DNA of 64,000 bases from the NCBI GenBank assembly GCA_023078555.1, contig CM041197.1:9978552-10042551 (forward strand). Direction: 5' to 3'. Position numbers and translations under genes: made by a program. This document shows, in pieces, positions 60,375-64,000 of this stretch. This DNA is from Ulva prolifera. Taxonomy: Eukaryota; Chlorophyta; Ulvophyceae; Ulvales; Ulvaceae. Below the pieces are notes generated by a model. It was given only the letters and a program-made list of their open reading frames with translations, was not told the DNA's origin and did not search any database. How positions within the stretch are numbered: position 1 is the stretch's first letter; every line of letters begins with the position of its first letter.

Positions 60375-61113
60375 ATCTGCCGAACGTACAAGGTGCGAGC
60401 TGGTGACACGCCCTTGGCCATGTGCGGTATGCTTACGTGATGAGCATGGCTACTTCTCACTCACAAAGCTGCCAATAGGCACGGTATACTGCCCAGCTGG
60501 TCAGATGCCAGCATGCGTAAACACTCCGCGGCTGGTAGGATGATATGTTACCATCATACCAGATCTGAGCCACTCAAACAGCGGTCCTGCAATCTCTCTA
60601 TATAGATAGAAGACCGCTCAAGAGATCTGCAACGATCAACCTGAGCAACACCTTAATGATGGTTTAGTCTCGGTCCTCTGAACCTTCTTAGTCACCTGGC
60701 AGTGCCAACCCCGCGATGCATGCAGGCATGCACGCACGCTCACGTGGCCACAGGGACGTTCACAGCTCTGGTCCCGGACGTCAACTGCTGCAACCATGCC
60801 CAGCCGCACATGCACACCTCCCACGCACAGCTGTGACCTCCCTCGATCATCCTGGCGCATGCATGCTGCCGCACATGTCCCGCGCCTACGTGATTCGCTG
60901 CTGCATTGACCTATTTGGGCAGATCTGCTACTTTTCGCAAGTTTCATTCCTTATGTGATGTGCGCCCTGTGACGTAATTTCAGTGCAAGTGCTAATGTCC
61001 GTACCAGATCACACATCAGTTGCCTGGGTTATTACAACCTGTGGAGAGACACTCCAGAACAGCCGGCTGCTGGCCTCGTGCATATCACAAGCGCTCGGGA
61101 GTGATTCCTGGCA

Positions 61114-63036
61114 GTGCTGCAGGGGGCAGTCCAACGGGGCGACCTCGGGCGGGCTCTGCAGCTACTGGACAGCTACCACGCCGCGGGCGGCGAGCCACAA
61201 CTGTGGATGTTTGACATGCTCATCAACCTGCACGCCCGCCGCCGGGACATGCCGTCCGCGCTCGCCGTGCGCGACCTCATGCTCGCCCACGGCCTCCAGC
61301 CCTCCCAGTGCGCCCCCCTGCCACCCCGCACATGCATGCGCACCTGTCACATGCGCAGCCCACCAGATTGGTCCTCCAGCCCTCCCAGTGCGCCCCCCTG
61401 CCACCCCGCACATGCATGCGCACCTGTCACATGCACAGCCCACCAGATTGGTCCTCCAGTCCTCCTAGTGTGCCCCCCTGCCGCTGCGCACATGCATGCT
61501 CGCTCGTTACGCGCACAGTCCTCCACGTCTGTCCCTCACGAGGACCCGCACCTGCCCCTGACTCACACTGGCTGTGGCTCCTGTGGAGTCATCGCCGTCC
61601 AAGCGCACGGCGGCAAGTGCATGAGCATGTACCTACCGCGCGCCAGCATAACCACCATCTGCTTTGTTGAATGGATGCGTGTGCGTGCATGCAGCACGAT
61701 GTCAGATGTGGTTGATACTTCAGCAACACCTGAGGCCGCGGCCGCTGCGCAGGTACGTGTACAACTCGCTCGCCGTCGCCTGCTCCCGCGCCCGCCCGAC
61801 CGGCTACAACCTGCCCAAGGACGCGGTGCGCGCCGCGGAGGCCGTGCTGCGCGACATGGAGGCCCGGGGCGTGCCGCGCGATTTTGCGAGCCACAGCATC
61901 ATGATGGACGTCTACGCAAAGGCCGGCATGCGCGTCCCCCCCCCCCCCCCCCCGGTTGCTATGCCTGGTACATTGATTTGGTGCTCTGCCATGCAATGGA
62001 AATGGCGTGACTCCGCTTGACTTGGGACTCACCCCCCCCTCCAGCCCAACCCCCATCCAAGACCGGTGAGGGGGGGAACATGGCCACATGCTACAGTCCC
62101 AAAAGTCCATTTATGATCGTATTGCGTGGAGCTGTGAATGGTAAAGGAGTCCCTACGAACATGGACTTGTTCTATGTGATCCGTTCAGCTGACGGAGTCC
62201 GCTTCTGTGCAGGCTGGCGGAGGCAGAGGGCCAGATGGCGCTGCTGCGGGCGGCGGGCGGCACGCCGGGCGCTCGGGAGTTTGCGTCGCTGCTGGAGGCG
62301 TGCAAGCGCAGCAACCGGGCGGCGCGGGCGGCGCGGATCCTGCACGTGGAGATGGCCGCCGCCGGTGTCGCGCCAGACGCGCGCGCGTGGAATGCGCTGC
62401 TGGGGGCGTACGGCCGCAACGGCGACATCGACGGCGCCTACGCCACCTGGCAGGTGCGCGCAAATTTTCCACATCTGCATTTGCTGTCGATTCCGCCGCG
62501 CGCAGCGCCTGTGGCTGCGCTACCTACGGGGCCGTCTCAATCAACCGCTCACGCACTCGGGCAATGTTTGTCTCGGAAATGGACGGTTACTGCACACCTG
62601 GGGCACTTTGGGTAGGGGCGACATGCTGCGTGCACCTGGGGATCGACCGTGATTCCAGAAATAATAAAAAATACATGAATCTGAAATTCATGAACGTGGA
62701 CACCAAATGCACGTCGTATCACCGCAGCCTTCCACCCGTGCGCCGCCGCGGCCACGGCCGTAAACAACGGTACATGAGACGGCCAGGCGAGGCGGGGCAG
62801 GCGCCGTGAAGAAGGTCAGGTAGACATGGCGGGTGCAGGAGATGATGGCGCGGCGGGTGGTGCCGTCGGACGTCACGGAGCGGGAGCTTGCGGAGGCCTT
62901 CTCGGCTAGCCCCGCCTTTGCCGCAGACATCGTGCAGCAGTGCGCCAGCTTCCGTGCGCTGCTTGAGGCCGGCGGCGCTCCACCACAGCCCGTGCGCCTC
63001 CCCTGGCCACTCATGTTGCCTGTGTTCTGCTGTTAA
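61114..63036 (+). CDS. Pentatricopeptide repeat (PPR) protein, 5' end unresolved
   Basis: RNA-binding helical-repeat protein, probably acting on plastid or mitochondrial transcripts (family knowledge). Exons: from about 61114 to 61307, 61753-61929, 62213-62453, 62839-63036 (stop). Phases agree if the second intron (61930-62212) is a GC-AG intron. Repeats are seen in LGRALQLLDSYHAAGGEPQL ... FDMLINLHARRRDM, then YVYNSLAVACSRARPTGYNL ... AVLRDMEARGVPRDFASHSI, MMDVYAKAGM/LAEAEGQMALLRAAG, FASLLEACKRSNRAARAARI, and WNALLGAYGRNGDIDGAYAT. The last exon leads to a non-repeat C-terminus (ALLEAGGAPPQPVRLPWPLM). Some motifs are longer or shorter than 35 residues. No DYW or SMR domain is visible. The N-terminal part and targeting peptide lie upstream and are not resolved. 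Confidence 0.85.
61293..61510 (+). repeat. 80-bp tandem repeat spanning a 5' splice site
   Basis: Two near-identical 80-bp units (61293-61372 and 61373-61452) and a partial, more diverged third unit to about 61510. Each begins CCTCCAGCCCTCCCAGTGCG, which is the exon end plus the GTGCGC donor of the PPR gene's first visible exon. The donor is therefore present two or three times. The first copy keeps the reading frame used here. Confidence 0.85.
61937..61954 (+). repeat. Poly-C tract just inside a PPR-gene intron
   Basis: About 18 C directly after GCGCGT at the start of intron 61930-62212, the same arrangement as the donor-proximal poly-C run in the carotenoid dioxygenase gene. Confidence 0.8.
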
Positions 63037-63278
63037 TCCCAGAGTGGCCGCGGCTCTGACTGCCGGTGTGTTGCCGAGGGTATGCAGAACCCGCAACGCT
63101 GATGCGTGGGTCTGCATGCCACGCGCTTCGAAGCATGGTTGGTCACAACAGTCATTTGGGCATTTTTTCCCGTTGGCCTGAGCGATCGAGTATTTTTTTT
63201 TTCGTTGGCTTGAGGAATCGTGAATTGAGGCGCATGAGTTGTCTGTCATCATACGCCGGTTGGCTCGAGCGTCGCGGA

Positions 63279-64000
63279 ATGAGAATGGCATTCATTGCAG
63301 CTTCAGATGATAGTTTTAGCCACAGGCACGTACGATTCACAGAATGCTCTCAATTCGACCACAGGGGGCTAAGCAATGACCTCACTGGAGCTCGAGTTGC
63401 CGCCGGACGCGTTCTGCCTGCACTGCAGGGCACGAAGGTGCCGCCTGGGTCTGGGTCCCTCCTCGTCGCCGCCTTCCACGTCCAAGGCTGGCTCAACTGG
63501 ATGCGCCACGGCTTGCACCACCCGGCTGCCGTACCCGCCGCACCACCCCCGCCCGCCCCCGGCGTCGGCCCATCAGACCCTGCCGCGACACCCACACCGG
63601 CCACTCCGCTGGCAGATGGCGGCGAGCCCTCGCAGGTCGCAGCACGCAGCGCGGCCATGCACAATGCGGAGACCTCCGGCAGCGGCGGCAGTGCGGCCGC
63701 GGGGCAGAGCCGCCAGAGCGGCGTGGCTGCAGCGGCGGCGGCGGCGGCACCCGCGGCGGCGGTGCTGGACGTGCACCGCATGAATCAGGCTCAGGCTCGC
63801 GCTGCTGTGCTGCAGCAGCTGCACGTGCTGAGCACGGCGATGCCGCGTGCTGAGGTGGACGCGGAGCACATGCGTGTGATCGCTGGTACGGCCCCCCTCC
63901 CACCAGTAGCCTCTGGGCGGCATTGTACAGACCGGGGTCTGGCCCCTGTATCCACAGCGCTGCCTTCAGAGAAGATTCAGAGTGCGGGATTATGCTTGTG
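63279..64000 (+). CDS. Start of an unrecognised Ala/Pro-rich protein, runs off the window
   Basis: From ATG 63279 a frame stays open to the window edge (about 240 codons), so its 3' end is outside. It begins MRMAFIAASDDSFSHRHVRF, continues with LTGARVAAGRVLPALQGTKV and AAFHVQGWLNWMRHGL, then a Pro-rich linker and an Ala-rich stretch, then QAQARAAVLQQLHVLSTAMP. A GTACGG after ...HMRVIAG at 63888 could be a donor, with the rest intronic. The G/C-ending codons are like those of real exons here. No domain is recognised. It starts 243 bases after the PPR stop on the same strand. It could alternatively be a late exon of a larger gene if the ATG is internal. Confidence 0.5.
   Translation, partial: MRMAFIAASDDSFSHRHVRFTECSQFDHRGLSNDLTGARVAAGRVLPALQGTKVPPGSGSLLVAAFHVQGWLNWMRHGLHHPAAVPAAPPPPAPGVGPSDPAATPTPATPLADGGEPSQVAARSAAMHNAETSGSGGSAAAGQSRQSGVAAAAAAAAPAAAVLDVHRMNQAQARAAVLQQLHVLSTAMPRAEVDAEHMRVIAGTAPLPPVASGRHCTDRGLAPVSTALPSEKIQSAGLCL

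Noticed and set aside
60530-60560. Imperfect inverted repeat CTGGTAGGATG / CATCATACCAG
   Set aside because: Only 10 of 11 pairs with a short loop; within what chance would give in 64 kb.
61293-61510. CRISPR-like array
   Set aside because: The 80-bp units are directly contiguous with no unique spacers, and this is a eukaryotic nuclear gene; it is a minisatellite.

Overview
This is a nuclear window from a eukaryote with many introns, most likely a green alga (Chlorophyta). The evidence is: a secreted wall-type protein with a proline-rich rod and an RSLLQ sequence behind its signal peptide; a NIN-like/NIT2-like RWP-RK regulator; a plastid-type UDP-glucose pyrophosphorylase of the UGP3 family, which as far as I know belongs to the green lineage and plastid-bearing relatives; a carotenoid cleavage dioxygenase; and a PPR protein. 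The species assignment is inference. Exons are GC-rich with G/C-ending codons. Introns and spacers are lower in GC, full of GCATGC, and carry long G/C homopolymers. All gene models were built by hand from family alignments recalled from memory and from splice-phase consistency; junctions may be off by a base or two.

Layout. 0-5 kb: no gene recognised, but a small inverted-repeat (MITE-like) family. 5.0-6.5 kb (+): single-exon secreted Cys/Pro-rich wall-type protein. 9.4-17.7 kb (+): complete 8-exon NVL/RIX7 double AAA ATPase (ribosome biogenesis). 17.84-19.24 kb: non-autonomous hAT-type DNA transposon with an 8-bp target duplication, followed by a hairpin and a very AT-rich island. 19.7-28.8 kb: mostly unassigned sequence with a few coding-like stretches. 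28.8-33.3 kb (+): complete 6-exon NLP/NIT2-like RWP-RK transcription factor. 35.8-39.8 kb (-): carotenoid cleavage dioxygenase with its four iron-binding histidines, 5' end unresolved. 42.3-47.2 kb (-): complete 8-exon SR-protein kinase (SRPK) with a large spacer and a long C-terminal tail. 51.1-56.7 kb (-): complete 10-exon plastid UGP3. 57.7-58.9 kb (-): partial conserved plastid-type protein of unknown function. 61.1-63.0 kb (+): four exons of a PPR protein, including one apparent GC-AG intron. 63.3 kb to the end (+): start of an unrecognised Ala/Pro-rich protein that runs off the window.

The genes do not form an operon-like pathway. They are an ordinary mix of housekeeping functions (NVL, SRPK), plastid metabolism (UGP3 for sulfolipid, CCD, PPR) and nutrient regulation (NIT2-like). 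I found no convincing new multi-gene system. The most notable items are the hAT element with perfect target duplication, the MITE family, a dispersed repeat of about 130 bp, a minisatellite that copies a 5' splice site, the GTGCGC-type splice donors, the poly-C tracts in introns, and the nested palindromes near 41.4 kb.
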